Shown here piece after piece: positions 11,550 through 23,200 of a stretch of 64,000 nt of DNA (positions within the stretch are counted from its first letter, which is position 1; each line of letters starts with the position of its first letter). The stretch comes from Clavaria fumosa. Taxonomy: Eukaryota > Basidiomycota > Agaricomycetes > Agaricales > Clavariaceae. Position numbers and translations under genes: made by a program. The DNA is taken from the NCBI GenBank assembly GCA_951802425.1, contig OX637797.1, positions 4,154,001 through 4,218,000 of the forward strand, given 5' to 3'. Below the pieces are notes generated by a model. That model saw only the letters and a program-made list of their open reading frames with translations. It was not told the DNA's origin and did no database searches.

Positions 11550-13507
11550 CAATCTTAGACATTTCTTTGATGCGTATGTCAAAATGGTGTATGGTACCCT
11601 TCACAAGTCCGACAGTCAGAACGGAGCCGTTCCACTTGATGGTCGAGACGCCCTTTGTGGTCCAACTCGTCGCGCGGTGAGGTCCCAGATCTGGACGTAA
11701 CCGGTACTGGTGCCGAGGGCAACGAGATGGGGCGCGTCCGTGACGGCGCACTCAATGGCACGCAAGTCGCCGCGCATGTCAGACACACGGCAGAGCTGCC
11801 CGATAATGTCGTCGCCCCTCGCAAGCGCGCCAGCCGTGCCGCCGACGCTCTTGTAGTGCACGCGGTTCCCGCGGGCAAACACCACGATATGGTGTGTAGA
11901 CCAACTCATCGGGAGCATGCCTGTTGGGGAACCCGTGGGTAGGCTGAAGTTGATCGTCACCTTGGTATTGCGGAGGTGGTACTGCACGGAGGTCTTCGGG
12001 CGTGCGACGGGCAGCGGTGGCGGCTCCTGAAGGGGAGCTTCGGAGACGGTGCGCCGGAGGAAAGCCATCCCGTCTGCCATGGCGGAGCAGGCGATCCTGT
12101 AGTTTTGATGTATCATATGCACCAAATTGATGCATTTGAGTGATGAACAATTAGCATCAATTGGTGCATGCACCTGATGTATCACTTTGGAGCATCTGAT
12201 GCATTACCTTGTGGATGGTACATCTGATATATCATGATGCCAGATGATGCATCTGCCATAGCCATGGATGGTGAATGTATCATGCATACATAATGTTGAA
12301 TCAGCATGTCAGCATCTGATATATTGTTGAAGCTGTTCTGGAAATTTGGCACATCTGATATAACATGGACATTCAATACATCACTGCCAGTGCTTATCCA
12401 AAAATGAATAAAAAAGCGAATTTATTATCATTAAACTTAAACTTATTAATGTATTACAGTAATGACTAATATTAAATCTATTTCTATATAAATTCTATTT
12501 ATTCACACTCTATCACAAGTCCTGAAGTTGGGAGAAAGTGGGGGGGGAAGCAGGGCAAGTTGCTGTATTTATATGCCACGCTTTGTGGCTGTGCAAACGC
12601 GTGACATGGTAATGTTGATTAGGTGTTACCATGTCACGCATTTGCACAGCCACAAAGTGCGGCATATAAATACAGCAACTTGCCCTGCTTCCCCCCCCAC
12701 TTTCTCCCAACTTCAGGACTTGTGATAGAGTGTGAATAAATAGAATTTATATAGAAATAGATTTAATATTAGTCATTACTGTAATACATTAATAAGTTTA
12801 AGTTTAATGATAATAAATCCGCTTTTTTATTCATTTTTGGATAAGCATTGGCAGTGATGTATTGAATGTCCATGTTATATCAGATGTGCCAAATTTCCAG
12901 AACAGCTTCAACAATACATCAGATGCTGACATGCTGATACATCAACATTATGTATGCATGATACATTCACTGTCTATGGCTATGGCAGATGCATCATCTG
13001 GCATCATGATATATCAGATGTACCATCCACAAGGTAATGCATCAGATGCTCCAAAGTGATACATCAGGTGCATGCACCAATTGATGCTAATTGTTCATCA
13101 CTCAAATGCATCAATTTGGTGCATATGATATATCAAAACTACAGGATGTGGTGGGCGGAGGGCATGGATGGCGCGTCGGAACAGACGGAGCCTAGGCGGA
13201 CATAGGTAAGAGCACTCGCGACGGATTGGGAGCGAGAGTGCCCATGTGCGTAGCGGCGGGCTGTAGCAGTGACCGAGGAAGTTACGGAGACGGCCGAATA
13301 GGACGAACTGCGGCTGAGGGCGCGAGAGTGCCTGTAGGGCACGTCGATGGTGGGACGGATGTCTTTACGACTGGCTGATCTAAGCTGAGCGACGGCATTT
13401 ACGCAAAATAGAGGAGTGACGACCGACGTAACGAGCTGCTTGTGTGCAGGCCAGCGGGCCAGCTGGTCTGATAGACGTTGGACGAATGACTCTGTCGCCG
13501 CAGTCAC
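11550..13507 (-). pseudogene. Cdc20/Fizzy-like WD40 gene, interrupted and truncated
   Basis: The minus strand holds an APC/C-activator-like WD40 region: SVQYHLRNTKVTINFSLPTG, MSWSTHHIVVFARGNRVHYK, IIGQLCRVSDMRGDLRAIEC and HLVALGTSTGYVQIWDLTAR. A frameshift follows near 11665, then TKGVSTIKWNGSVLTVGLVK and GTIHHFDIRIKEMSKIG, after which homology stops. Upstream, the frame is broken at codon TAC by the palindromic element at 12102-13139. Joining the flanks at the TA target gives a continuous reading from PSAHHIL through YRIACSAMADGMAFL. The N-terminal part (13142-13507) is Ser/Arg-rich and unrecognised. Cdc20-family proteins recruit substrates to the anaphase-promoting complex; with only about two WD repeats and a frameshift this copy should be dead. 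Confidence 0.75.
12102..13139. mobile_element. Near-perfect palindromic TA element
   Basis: Two inverted arms of roughly 510 bp (12102-12612 and 12626-13139) surround a spacer of only about 13 bp. They differ at only a handful of positions. The ends are GTTTTGATGTATCATATGCA and its near-exact inverted copy. TA flanks both sides (12100-12101; 13140-13141), and the sequence outside is CCTG/CAGG, so the target was CCTGTACAGG. The arms are rich in ATG/TGATGTATCA-type words; the mirrored short ORFs in both arms are a consequence of the symmetry. The element inserted in an exon of the Cdc20-like gene. As RNA it would fold into one long hairpin. Confidence 0.85.
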
Positions 13508-13837
13508 GCCGGTGTTGTGGCCCCTCCATCGCCGAGTACTTCACGAACTCATGTGTCAGTGGCGTTTCTCGTACGACAAAATGGAGAAAGTCAACAGCCC
13601 ATTGCTTCAGATCTTATCCGTTACCGATAATCACTACCCCGCCACCCTCCCATCCCTCTCAATCGAACAGTCGAGGCACCGTCAACCACGTAAGGAAGGC
13701 CTTACATCGTGAACCCAGTGGAGAGTGTCGCAGGTCTTCAGGCTGACATTTGCACATTCGACTGGACACTCATTACGGAATCAACTTCTAGCGCTGACTC
13801 GGGAGCAGTGCGCTCTGATGCTCACCCATCAACAATC

Positions 13838-14771
13838 CACAGCAAGTCTACTCATCGTCGTCTTCATCCACGGATGCGCGAGTGCAGGACGGCCCAGCAA
13901 GCCGTTCGAAGCCGCACACACTGACTCGTCGCGCAGATTCAAGGGCACCGACACCACGTTCGGCAGAGCCACGCGGAATGCATCATCTACCCTGCGTATG
14001 AGGCGCGTACTCTCTCTCCTAGACTCTGGCTGCGCACAGTCTCGTTCTAAAGGCCCGCATTGGACGTATCAACAGACCAAAGGAGATCTAGTACGTCACC
14101 CCGCACCGTCTGGAGCCACGCGACGGTGCCCGAAGAGCCTTTCGGGCAGCAAACCGACTGAGGGGGGTTTAATGTAGATGGAGGCCATTGCCCAGTTCGC
14201 GGACTGGCTCACGACACGGGTCGTCGACCGGGAGGTTGCGCACGGCAAGGGTCGTGGCGCAGGTAAGGGCCATGTCGTCCTTTGCGGACACAGGTAAGCA
14301 CAGCATACATTGCATGCCCATTGCCCCCCCCCCCGCGAATGTCGCACCTGTCCTCACCGACCCGCCATCCGCCCACCGCAGCATGGGCGGCCTGCTCGCC
14401 GCCGACGCCCTCATCGGGCCTCTGGCCCAAGGTCGTTGCCTCAAATACGTCGGCCATCTGTGGGACGAGACGGCACTGAGGTGGCGCGTCGAGCGGCTCG
14501 TCGGCGTCGAGAAGGAGCGCGGCGTGTTCAAAAGTTGAATTGCCTCGCAAGGTGTGTGTAAAAAAATAAGCGCGAAATCTTGACCCGCTGCTGCGCTAGT
14601 CTCTCCTACTGTCACTCCCATGGCAGCGCACCGAATGGACCTTCGTGCTGCTCCTGCCGCATGGATCCCCCTTTTCTACGCACTTCGTGCCGGCGTCTAA
14701 CACGTTTGCATCGGACGAGATTCAGGCGCACAGGGGCATGTTCGGCGCCGCCACCAACGATGAGTACTACC
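13838..14771 (+). pseudogene. Alpha/beta-hydrolase (DUF676-like lipase) fragment
   Basis: Readable blocks are LLIVVFIHG (oxyanion strand), FKGTDTTFG, CIIYPAYEAR, AIAQFADWLTTRVVDRE, then VVLCGHSMGGLLAADALIG, which is the GHSMGG nucleophile elbow interrupted by an intron (about 14292-14381). Later [12 protein letters not shown] and [20 protein letters not shown] end the similarity. This order matches fungal DUF676/serine-lipase-like proteins with a conserved ...SDEI.AH.GMF.A..NDGYY tail. About 20 residues are missing between TTFG and CIIYPAYE. The expected donor after FIHG is AT instead of GT, and the frame ends inside DNA that is the reverse complement of the ARD1 piece. So it is a damaged copy fused to its neighbour at about 14770. 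Confidence 0.7.
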
Positions 14772-15314
14772 GGTTCGAGACTCGCACGTGCAGCGAGACC
14801 TAGGCCACGCCATAAATGGCTGCCATGGCCTCCTCTACGGCGAGGGGGCATCACGACCACGATCAGCGGAAGCAGGGGGCATGATGGAGGGAGCATCACA
14901 CACGGCAATGCAGCAGGAGCTCCTTTGCAAGCCCGAGGTGCCGGTACGAGCGCAGGATGGCGACCGAGGTGAAGTGCCCGTGCGGCGCCTCCTGCGTGGA
15001 CTTCTCTTCCGTGGTGATCAGCGCAGCGCAGACACGGCGGGTGAGAACGGGAATGGGGGCGGCGCATCCACATCTTGGCGAGCACGTAGCCGACGATGCG
15101 GCCCCTCTGGTCTTCGGCAACGTAGGAGAGTGACGGCCAGGTGAGCCCGTGGTACATGTCTACATGCGTGCAGTGGGTCAGTGGGTTAGTGTGCGGCGGG
15201 GTGAGGGGGGGGGAGTGACGCACAGAGCTTCATGGTGTAGTTCTCGAGTAGGCTCTGCTGGTTGCAGGCTTGCATGCCCAGGAGGTCGTCGATGCGCACG
15301 GGGTGGACGTTCAT
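14769..15314 (-). pseudogene. ARD1/NAA10-like N-acetyltransferase fragment
   Basis: It starts at ATG 15314 with MNVHPVRIDDLLGMQACNQQ and LLENYTMKL. An intron (GTGCGT...ATGTAG) is followed by [20 protein letters not shown] and [10 protein letters not shown]. The reading then shifts; [20 protein letters not shown] and [15 protein letters not shown] follow, and after a stop [10 protein letters not shown], a TAG in place of tyrosine, and [10 protein letters not shown]. These are the GNAT core and acetyl-CoA-binding motif (RxxGLA) of the NatA catalytic subunit, which acetylates nascent protein N-termini. Frameshifts, the TAG and the missing last ~80 residues show it is non-functional. Its final 30 bp overlap, in antisense, the end of the hydrolase reading frame. 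Confidence 0.8.
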
Positions 15315-15402
15315 CGGTGGTGGTGGTGGTGGGGAGAGGTCGAGACTCAGAGGGATCGGTCGCACCACAGTGTCGCAACAGCAAATTATTTTTAGGTTTT
15401 TA

Positions 15403-15515
15403 ATCTGTCCATCATGGAGTTGATATGTTCATTCATGAGGGTAGTGTGGTGATAAATGCTCTATGGTGGTGCTAGAGACAGAACATGAGCGACACTCCTC
15501 CAGCACAAAGGAATA
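15403..15515 (-). repeat. FunK1 3'-end repeat, copy 1
   Basis: This segment covers the last ~15 codons and the 3' flank of the FunK1 gene. It recurs, with one deletion and a few substitutions, at 31800-31910. It includes the shared words ATGAGGGTAGTGTGGTGATA and TGCTAGAGACAGAACATGAG. Confidence 0.8.
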
Positions 15516-17990
15516 GGCCTACTGGCAAAGACCTCATCCCAACTTGTTGGCAGATTCTCCAGGTGAGCAGCCCCTTTGGCGAGAAAGTTTCCAAAACATT
15601 CATGGGTGAGTTTATATAAATGATTGTCATCAGGGGGGGTCGGGTTCTCCTGTAATGCGAACATGATGTCATTGGACTCAGTGGAAATCTTGTGCCACTC
15701 AAACAACAAAGGTTGAAATATCTCCACCATTGCGCTCGCGGTGCGGCGCTTAACCGTGTGCTGAATCATGGCCAGGATCCCCGGTCTGCCATTAATATGT
15801 GATTCGATATCCGTAGATCGGAGCTGCTTAAGGTGGCGGGCCTCTGCTCGGTCCAACTTGCCTTTCTCTTCAATGATGCAAAATATACACCATAACAGCG
15901 AGATCATCGATTGTTGTGTGTTGATAGGGCAAATCATATGCCCAAATTTCAACGAGCCGCATGGATAAAAACGGCAGGGTGCCCTAAAGAGGTATAAGGA
16001 GTTGTTGATGCGTCGGGCGAGAATGATGAGCTGACCGATCGATGTGTGGCTCGTTCGCGGTCATGGTCTCTCCATTGAATGGCGTGATCTCCGTCAGTGA
16101 GTACACCAATACATTCATTCCATCGCGATACAACTTCAATGCTGAAAACGTGTATGAGAACTCCCAGTGAATTCAGCTTTCTAAGCAATCCTCACCGCGA
16201 GAAAGGCGGTCGGGTCAACCTTTCCTTCAGCAGCATTACATTCCCGACACTGACATCGCGATGCATCCATCCTTGCTCATAGTAGCCCAGGTAACCTTCG
16301 GGGCCACGTAAGTGATCAGAGCGGAAAGTGTCAGGCATACATAGGTCACGGACCTATTATGCTGTGCAATATGCCCTCAAGCAGTTCGTGAGGGGACGAA
16401 GCGTCAAGAAGATCTCGCCCCTCGGTTCTGAACAAATGGCGAGACTGAATGCGCTCTTCCGGTTGAACATTCCCCAGGTCTTTATGACGGAAGAGGTTCC
16501 AAGATTCCGAGTCAACAGGTATAAAGTTCTTTGTGAGGTGGACTTTTCCATTGGGCCCTTTGACATTATAAGAGCCAAGAACCTCCGGGACTCCAAAGAG
16601 CCCTTGCGCATCTCGATACATTGCCGCCTCAGTATTTCGAATGAGCAAGGGCCAAGAGTCTTTGACGATGAATGATGAGGGGACATCTTCGAGGCGGAGA
16701 CTGGGAATGTCGTCGTGGCATGTAAGGATCTGCTTTTCAGGCTGCGGCTCAATTGGTTCTGTGCAGATAACCTTCGTGCGCATCAACCCCCCCATGGCTG
16801 GTTGTGTTCCGCTCTCCTTCGCTATTCTCGACCCGCTGCCCCTCGCCGCCTTCGAACCGCTGCCCCTCGTTAGCTTTGACTTGCTCCCGCTCACTGGCCG
16901 CGACATGCCGTCGCTGCCTAACTGAGAACCAAATCCGCAATCAAGAGATATCGGGTCTCGACGAGGGCGAAGGTAAGCGCGCCAGCATCTTCATTTGTAT
17001 CTGCGTCTGAGAGCCGAGCTGATCTCTTTTCACTCGAATAACCTGAGTTGCCCGCCCACGAACACAAATCCGGCTGAAGATACGCTTGTCCACTTGGCAG
17101 AGACCAACAACAGGCAAGTTAAGGTGAGAGTTATCGCAAGAGTCATCTAGCCCAGCTGATTGGCGATTGTTTACAGAGGCTAGGCCAACCATGGCGGCAA
17201 CGAAGTGTTTCCAACCATCCGGTCGTGTCAAGTCGGCCGGACTAGCCGTCATGCCGCCACGGTGGAAAAATAGAAAGCAGACTACCTTGGATGAGTGGTT
17301 GAATGCGATTGCGAGAACATATTGTCGACCGTGCGAGGAAGCAAACATACAGCGAGCGTATGTTCCAGCTTGCACCACCGTGGCTGGCCAGGTATCTTTG
17401 ATTTCAACGGGAATGCGGACATCTCGCCAGGAAACACTCTTGCCGCAAGCGATTTCTTCGTCGCAACCAACAACATCCGGTTTGAGTGCCCAGGAACCTT
17501 CAATGCCATCTGTCACGGGTCGGTCGTATGTAGAAAAGCGCAAAGATCCATAGTAGGAGCCCGCATGTGGTGGCAACTCTTCTCGCGCAATTGCGAGAGC
17601 AGTGTTGAGTAGATAGGTAAAGGGACCGTAATATTGCTTCTCGGGCCAAGGCTGTTTCATTTCGGCGTGTTGCTCAAAGTATTGCGAATGGGGGGATAAC
17701 TCCATTTCCTTTGCAAGCCGTTCGCAAACCCGCTCGACGACCTCGTTGTCATGAGGGAGTAAATCGGATACGATATCATGACTCTGCCACGTAGCGCAGA
17801 TGAGCTCCCCCTTCATCACGTCTTTGAGGTCACCTTGTGTCATAGGCGGTGTGCTGGCACTTCCCGTGTTTGTTCGTGAGTTCGAGGCGCTACTGCGTTT
17901 CAACGGTGTCGAGTGCGAGTATTGAGCGCTTATTGAGCCATGACTCGTTCTAGGATAAGCGACACAGAGAACTTGCGAGAATGGGTTCAA
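15461..17990 (-). CDS. FunK1-type fungal protein kinase
   Basis: A long multi-exon minus-strand gene. The N-terminal exon has FunK1 features: PWPEKQYYGPFTYLLNTALA, LKPDVVGCDEEI, RDVRIPVEIKDTWPATVVQA, QYVLAIAFNHSSKVVCFLFF. A middle exon has SFIVKDSWPLLIRNTEAAMY and GVPEVLGSYNVKGPNGKVHL. The kinase core follows with EQGWMHRDVSVGNVMLLKER near 16240, where HRDVSVGN is the catalytic loop of this family, then GVLTDGDHAIQWR. The C-terminal part ends at 15461 with SWDEVFASRPIPLCW. Between HTTIDDL and SLLWCI (about 15885-15920) the frame is lost by 1-2 nt, so this copy may be inactive. FunK1 kinases are expanded in multicellular basidiomycetes; their substrates are unknown. Confidence 0.8.
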
Positions 17991-18149
17991 CGTTCAACGT
18001 TGGGAGGCGGACTTTCAGCTCTCACGTGTCACGTGGTTGTCTAAGCTGTTCTGAAACCAACCAAGCAGCAGGATGCATAAACGCACCTCGACCTCATGTT
18101 ATCATTAGCTAATTAGTTTGGCATACTCCCCCCACTATTCCAAACTAAT

Positions 18150-18772
18150 TAGCTTGGAACTTCATCAAGTTCATCTTCTTCCTCCTCTTCATCCTCTCCA
18201 ATGTTTAGGTTGAAATTTTCCTCACTCTCAGAGTCAACATTGATAGAATCTGTAGAATATGTTAGCAGATAGAGGTATATGTATAGAAATCTAGGATAGC
18301 TCCATTAGCTCAGTCAAATAATGGACTGAGTATATTTGCTATAGTACCTAGGATAGCTCCGTTCTATCCCAAGGCATCAATACAGGTGTAATGTGAAGTA
18401 AAAAAGTGAAAGGACTCACAGCTCAGTCAAATAATGGACTGAGCTGTGGCACTGCTACAGTGCAGCCAAATAAACATGCATGTTACGTAATCTGACCAGA
18501 TGATTACTAATAATATGAGATGTTGCTTACCTGGGGGGTCGAATTCCTCATTGTCAAACTCAGGTACCACAGCTAGCTTGGTCCTCCTTAGACAGCCAGG
18601 CATTCAGGTGGGAGCAGGCTTGCTGGGTGGTGCAGGTTGAGATGAAGGTGCTGGAGTTGTTGCAGCAGGAGATGCTGATGAACATGTGATGGCTGGAATA
18701 CATGCACAGCCACAAGACATGCAGCCATTGCATATGGAGGAGCCAGGTGCATACATACACTTCTTCTTCTGC
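18150..18772 (-). pseudogene. Cys-rich zinc-cluster-like exon, split by hAT
   Basis: The minus strand reads MQKKKCMYAPGSSICNGCMS then CGCACIPAITCSS, and an acidic tail (ESEENFNLNIGEDEEEEEDE near 18170-18240). Across the hAT insertion, the sequence at 30188-30245 continues upstream as CKWC, giving CxxC...C...CxxC spacing reminiscent of the short zinc-cluster DNA-binding proteins common near basidiomycete transposons. One TGA interrupts after KPAPT. Function is not assigned; the continuous cysteine pattern across the target site is the main evidence that it was a real exon. Confidence 0.4.
18306..18445. repeat. Paired CTCAGTC/GACTGAG palindromes
   Basis: The word AGCTCAGTCAAATAATGGAC followed by TGAG occurs twice (about 18307 and 18420) and is itself an imperfect hairpin (CTCAGTC...GACTGAG). 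A second word, CCTAGGATAGCTCC or close to it, is also repeated. It may be a small MITE relic, but no target duplication was found. Confidence 0.45.
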
Positions 18773-19123
18773 ATCTTGCATAGTGATGGGGAAGGCCAGG
18801 CCAGGCTCAAAAGCCCAGGCTTAGGCTTGGCTTCATAGGGCTTGGGCTTTGACTGACCTCAAGCCTGGCCCTGAGGTAGGGCTCAGGCTTGGCTAGGCCC
18901 AGGCCAGGCTCAAGCCCAGCTTTTAACACCAGAAGTGGGTATCAATTTTAATCTAGACCTGTTGGATTGATTAATGTGGAAGTCAATCACACCAGGGATG
19001 AGACACTCTGATCAGATGACCTCTGAGTATACCATGTGACCAAGTCAAGGAATGACCTCTGAGTACATCATGAGTGACCAAGTCAGCATCAGATATCTGT
19101 CCCCTCATTGAACTATAATGTAG

Positions 19124-19194
19124 ACCATGTAGCTCAGTGGTTAGAGCACCCACCATGTGTTTGGGAGGTCCTAGATTCAAACCCCAGTGGTCAC
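19124..19194 (+). ncRNA. tRNA-like sequence (SINE head or degenerate tRNA)
   Basis: A 71-nt stretch has a strong pol III A box (TAGCTCAGTGGTTAGAGC, a paired D arm) and a B-box-like GATTCAAACCCC. The 5' GACCA can pair with the 3' TGGTC. The anticodon arm does not fold into a 5-bp stem with a 7-nt loop and the T stem is weak, so a functional tRNA is unlikely. A tRNA-derived SINE head inside the hAT is the better reading. Confidence 0.45.
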
Positions 19195-19318
19195 TCTTTT
19201 ATGAAACATCAACAAGACCTAGCTACAAGATTTAAAGGTCAGAGTCACTCTCTAAATCTAAACTGGCCATGTCACTCTCCTCCTCCTCTTCCTCAGCCAA
19301 TGTGGCAGTTTCTGGCTC

Positions 19319-19706
19319 TCAAAAGAGGAGGTCATTATGGTAAAAACACTTCAAACATTGAAGTGCTTCAACAATGTCACTTTTGAGGCAGTTGTGGTAC
19401 TTCGAAATTGTGATCCCAGCTGCTGAGAATGCACATTCACTTGAGACTGAGGTTGCCATGTTTGACAGGTAGTCAGCAGCCAAAGACCCCCAAACAGGGT
19501 AATGCCATGCATTGACCTATCATTGGCATCAGCATAGGTCCAAACCATGAGATGAGCAAGCACATACCCCCCACCATTGGGCAAATGTCATGTCACCAAG
19601 CTCATCATGTGTGTTGAGATACAAGTGAAAACCTGGTAGCCATGGTTTCTGCAGGTCTGTGGGCATGAGTGGCAGAGAGTTGCTGTCCATCTCATCATCA
19701 GAGAGC
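19319..19706 (-). pseudogene. hAT transposase C-terminal (dimerisation) region
   Basis: Exon blocks on the minus strand are ELSDDEMDSNSLPLMPTDLQ, HLYLNTHDELGDMTFAQWW, then after an intron beginning GTATGT, YPVWGSLAADYLSNMATSVS, SECAFSAAGITISKYHNCL and KSDIVEALQCLKCFYHNDLL, with a stop at 19319-19321. The SSECAFSAAG block is the hATC signature (S-x-x-x-E-R-x-F-S). The remainder of the transposase (BED finger, RNase H-like core) is not present: the chromovirus inserted directly upstream, and the other side (29811-30110) gives only short unconvincing frames. Confidence 0.7.
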
Positions 19707-19710
19707 TCTC

Positions 19711-19935
19711 TGTAATACTTTCTATCCCTCAAAAGAACCGGACTCAACTGTATATTGAGTATGGTAGTTCTATGTAGAGGGATCTACCCTCTCTGTACAG
19801 TCACGACGCGATATATATAGGCGAGCGGCCCTCTAGGGGCCGCTGATGTAAGCATGGCCTAAGCGGCTATGCTAGTAGACTATTATAGTATGTATATTAT
19901 GTAATAAAAGAATAGAAAAGGCCTATAGCCTTACA
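19711..19935 (-). repeat. Chromovirus 3' LTR
   Basis: A 225-bp LTR that is one base different from the right copy. The flanking polypurine tract at 19936-19947 (read on minus) marks it as the 3' LTR. Confidence 0.9.
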
Positions 19936-20232
19936 CCCTCCCCCTCCGGAGAGGCCCCAACCAGAGGCAACGCGTGGGCAGCGCAGGACGACGAGCAGAA
20001 GTAGAATAGCGTTACAAGGGGCGCATCCCCTTGGGGAGGGTTACCGCCATGTCACTGGGCGCGATCCCCTCCTGGGGCCTTCGCCTGGTGCTGACAGGTC
20101 CTACCCGGTGGTCTGCGTGACCTGCCCCCAGTTGGACAGCGTGTCACGAGCGGCATGCCCCGGTGGGGGGTGCCCCAAGTGCCGCTGTCTTGTCCTGCGG
20201 GGTAGGCATATGTTTTTAAAGGGCTCGGATGC

Positions 20233-23200
20233 TTAGTCCGAGCCCTGCTCGTAGTCGCATGGCGGCTCGCCCTCGTCATTGCTCCAGTCGGGCGACGACA
20301 CAACAGGCCCCTTTGCGGCCTTAGCGGCTGATGACTTAGCCACTTTCTTTTGTTTTTGAGAGGGCCCCGCACCCTCTGTCTGGGATATTGTTAAACCCCC
20401 AATAGGTAGCCCTAGGGGGTTTCTAATGGTGGACGTGCTTCCACCGTCTTCCAGGGGTGCATCGCCCCTCCGTTCGTCTCCCGCCTTCTCGCTTAACCGA
20501 AGACGGCACGGACGCGCCCCACACCCTATGCACTCTAGCAGTGCATATGTCCGGGGCGGTATGGGAGGCTTCTCCCGTTCACCCAGCACTAGCTGGATAT
20601 CATTGTCCAAGGGGGCATTCCCCTTTCGCACGTACTCGCGTGCCCATGTGAGTACAAACTCGTCCCAGAGCTCCGTTTCCCCAACGGAGACTCCGGCGTC
20701 TACAAACGCCTCAATCGTCTGCGCGACAGTTGGTGTTATCTTTGTGTTCCAGTGCCTGGAACGTTGTGCAGGGAGGACTCTCCCTGTAAGGGTCCACCCT
20801 AGGGGTGAAGGGACTTTCCCTGGACGCTTAGCTAATCAGCCACACTTATCCTACTACTGTCACTACGACTGCGTAACCACTGCTATAAACAGGGTACTAA
20901 CGCACTTGTGACGCGGGATATACAGTCTCACTTAACCAACATCTTACACCTTTTTGTGTTACCTCGCCTCCCATTAATTTGGGCAGGCATTGTAGCAGTG
21001 CTACGCACTGTTTGCGTTTTATCTCGACGACCACTTATCGGATTCACTCGATTCAACCGCCGATCGATTCGCCTCAAGAATTGCGTTCGAACGAGCCCTG
21101 ATACGTGGGTGTTGGTGGAGCGGTTGGGGAGAAACCAGGACACAGATCCGAAAACAAGATTTGACGATAACTCGACATCGAGCGGACGAAATCGCACGCG
21201 GGTAGGCTCTTTCGAAAGGCCGCCTCAACCGCGTTCAGACGATACCCTTCGCGCGCCAATCCGTCCAGCCGTTATGGCGCATCGCCATCTTCTTCGGTCT
21301 GCTCCCCTTTCCCCCCACCTTTTCGGCATCCCATCAATTCCCAGCCAATCCCATTCGTTTTGGGATCGATTTTGGGCTCCATTCAACGCGCTTTCACGTG
21401 GTATAAAGCGCTTCCGACAAGCTTTCGTCGTCATCAAGATATCACGAACTTCGCGTCTGCACCGCCGCTCCCTGAGGTTGACGGCAGTTGGTTACTGCCG
21501 TAGGCTTTACAGCCTCGCCAAGGTCTTCCGACCTCACCCCGTCATCAGGCAGGTCTCCCCTCACCTGCTGAGCCCTTCCCTATTCCTGGGGATACCCATG
21601 CCCCATACCAAAATAACCCCTACGCACCTCGACACGGGAAGGACCCGTGGCCGACAAGGCCTTGGCCGAGTGATTGGATGGGCCCATGGCTCCTATGTGG
21701 AGTTGCAGGGCAACCCCTATGCCTTTCCTTTTCTATTTTTTGTTGTTTGACACCTTGAGCAGGTGCCAGTGGGGGGGGGTGTAAGGGTCCACCCTAGGGG
21801 TGAAGGGACTTTCCCTGGACGCTTAGCTAATCAGCCACACTTATCCTACTACTGTCACTACAACTGTGTAACCACTGCTATAAACAGGGTACTAACGCAC
21901 TTGTGACGCGGGATATACGGTCTCACTTAACCAACATCTTACACTCCCTTTAATGGCCTGCGCGTACGCCCCCTTTGACACAAAGAGGGCTACAGCCATA
22001 GCTAGGAACGGGCGCCGCATTCGGGCCCGGGACGGTGCGCACGCCATTATGGTACGCCAGATGGCCACCTTACGTGCAAAGGACAGGGGTGAGTCCCCGT
22101 CCTTATCAATACCAAGGACGGCCACTCTGCCCATCCTTATGTCAGCGGCCCAGCAGCGCAGGTCTGACACTGCGCCTCTGTCGCCTTTCGGGTTCATAGG
22201 GGGAATTTCTCCCTTCTCCCCTACAAAGGAGAGCCACAGCTCTTGGGGGAGCAATGGCTCCCCGGTCTCTACAAACTCCCTAATGGGAGGCACAACCACT
22301 CTTGCCGCTGTCAGCGGCAATGTCTGGTATGACGGATAGGAGGGTGCTCCCCCTCCTGCGACTTCCAAGGGTCCTGCCCTCAGGGATGGGTCGCCCATCC
22401 CTCCACTCTCTCGCAACATCTGCCCCTGCAGATGGCATGCCACCCGGTCTGCCAATTTCTCGATGCCGGCAGGAACTCTCCAGTTCCTCAACAGCCAGTC
22501 CTCAACTGGCGTAGGCAGCTTTCCCGCTGCCACGTTCTTCTGGGCCTCCTTAACGGCCCATCGCATCTTCATTACAGCAGTCATATCATAACTGCCGTCA
22601 GGCGCTCCATGGTGCGCCTGCTGGTTGAGGGCTATCACCTCTTCAACCGTCTTCAACTCGACAGCCCACGCCCCGGGCTTGACGGACATCCCCGATGGCC
22701 AGGGATAGCCATCTGGAGCCCTGTCCAGGTGGGGGGCATTAAAGGGATAACCCCTTGTCGGATGTGCAAGCACTGTCTCCGCAAACATTCGTTTATGCCT
22801 CAGTGAGGCATCGGGGTTCTGCTGGCTAACACCAGCAGGTGGAAGAGGGGGATACCCCTCTTCAATATTCATGGGGACGTCCACGTCCCCCATAGGCGGC
22901 GCTATGTCTGCGTATGAGACAGCAGTGCAGGCCCTTTTAGGGTCCTGCTCCAAGGGATCCCTGTCAGGTCCCTTCCCTTTCGCCACCGTTCGCACTGTGG
23001 TGAGCTCCTCGTTGGCGCTTGCCAACTTTTCTGTCAAGGAGAGAACCTTCTCCTTTGCCTTTCTAAGGTCGGCCTCGACCTTATCCAGGCTATCGTAAGC
23101 TTTTTCAAGCTTTTGCCAGTGTCCAGCACAAAGGGCGTTGCCCTTCTCATACTCTTCATGCAAGTCATCCAACTTGCGTTGTATCATTCCGAGCTCCGGC

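Noticed and set aside
12182..12725. Mirrored 64-65 codon ORFs in both arms of the palindrome
   Set aside because: They exist on both strands only because the arms are inverted copies; no recognisable protein.
13416..13746. Plus-strand genes upstream of the hydrolase
   Set aside because: Overlapping frames with no recognisable blocks; the minus strand here reads as the N-terminal part of the Cdc20-like gene.
19124..19194. Functional tRNA gene
   Set aside because: The anticodon stem-loop cannot be drawn with a 7-nt loop, and the T stem is poorly paired.
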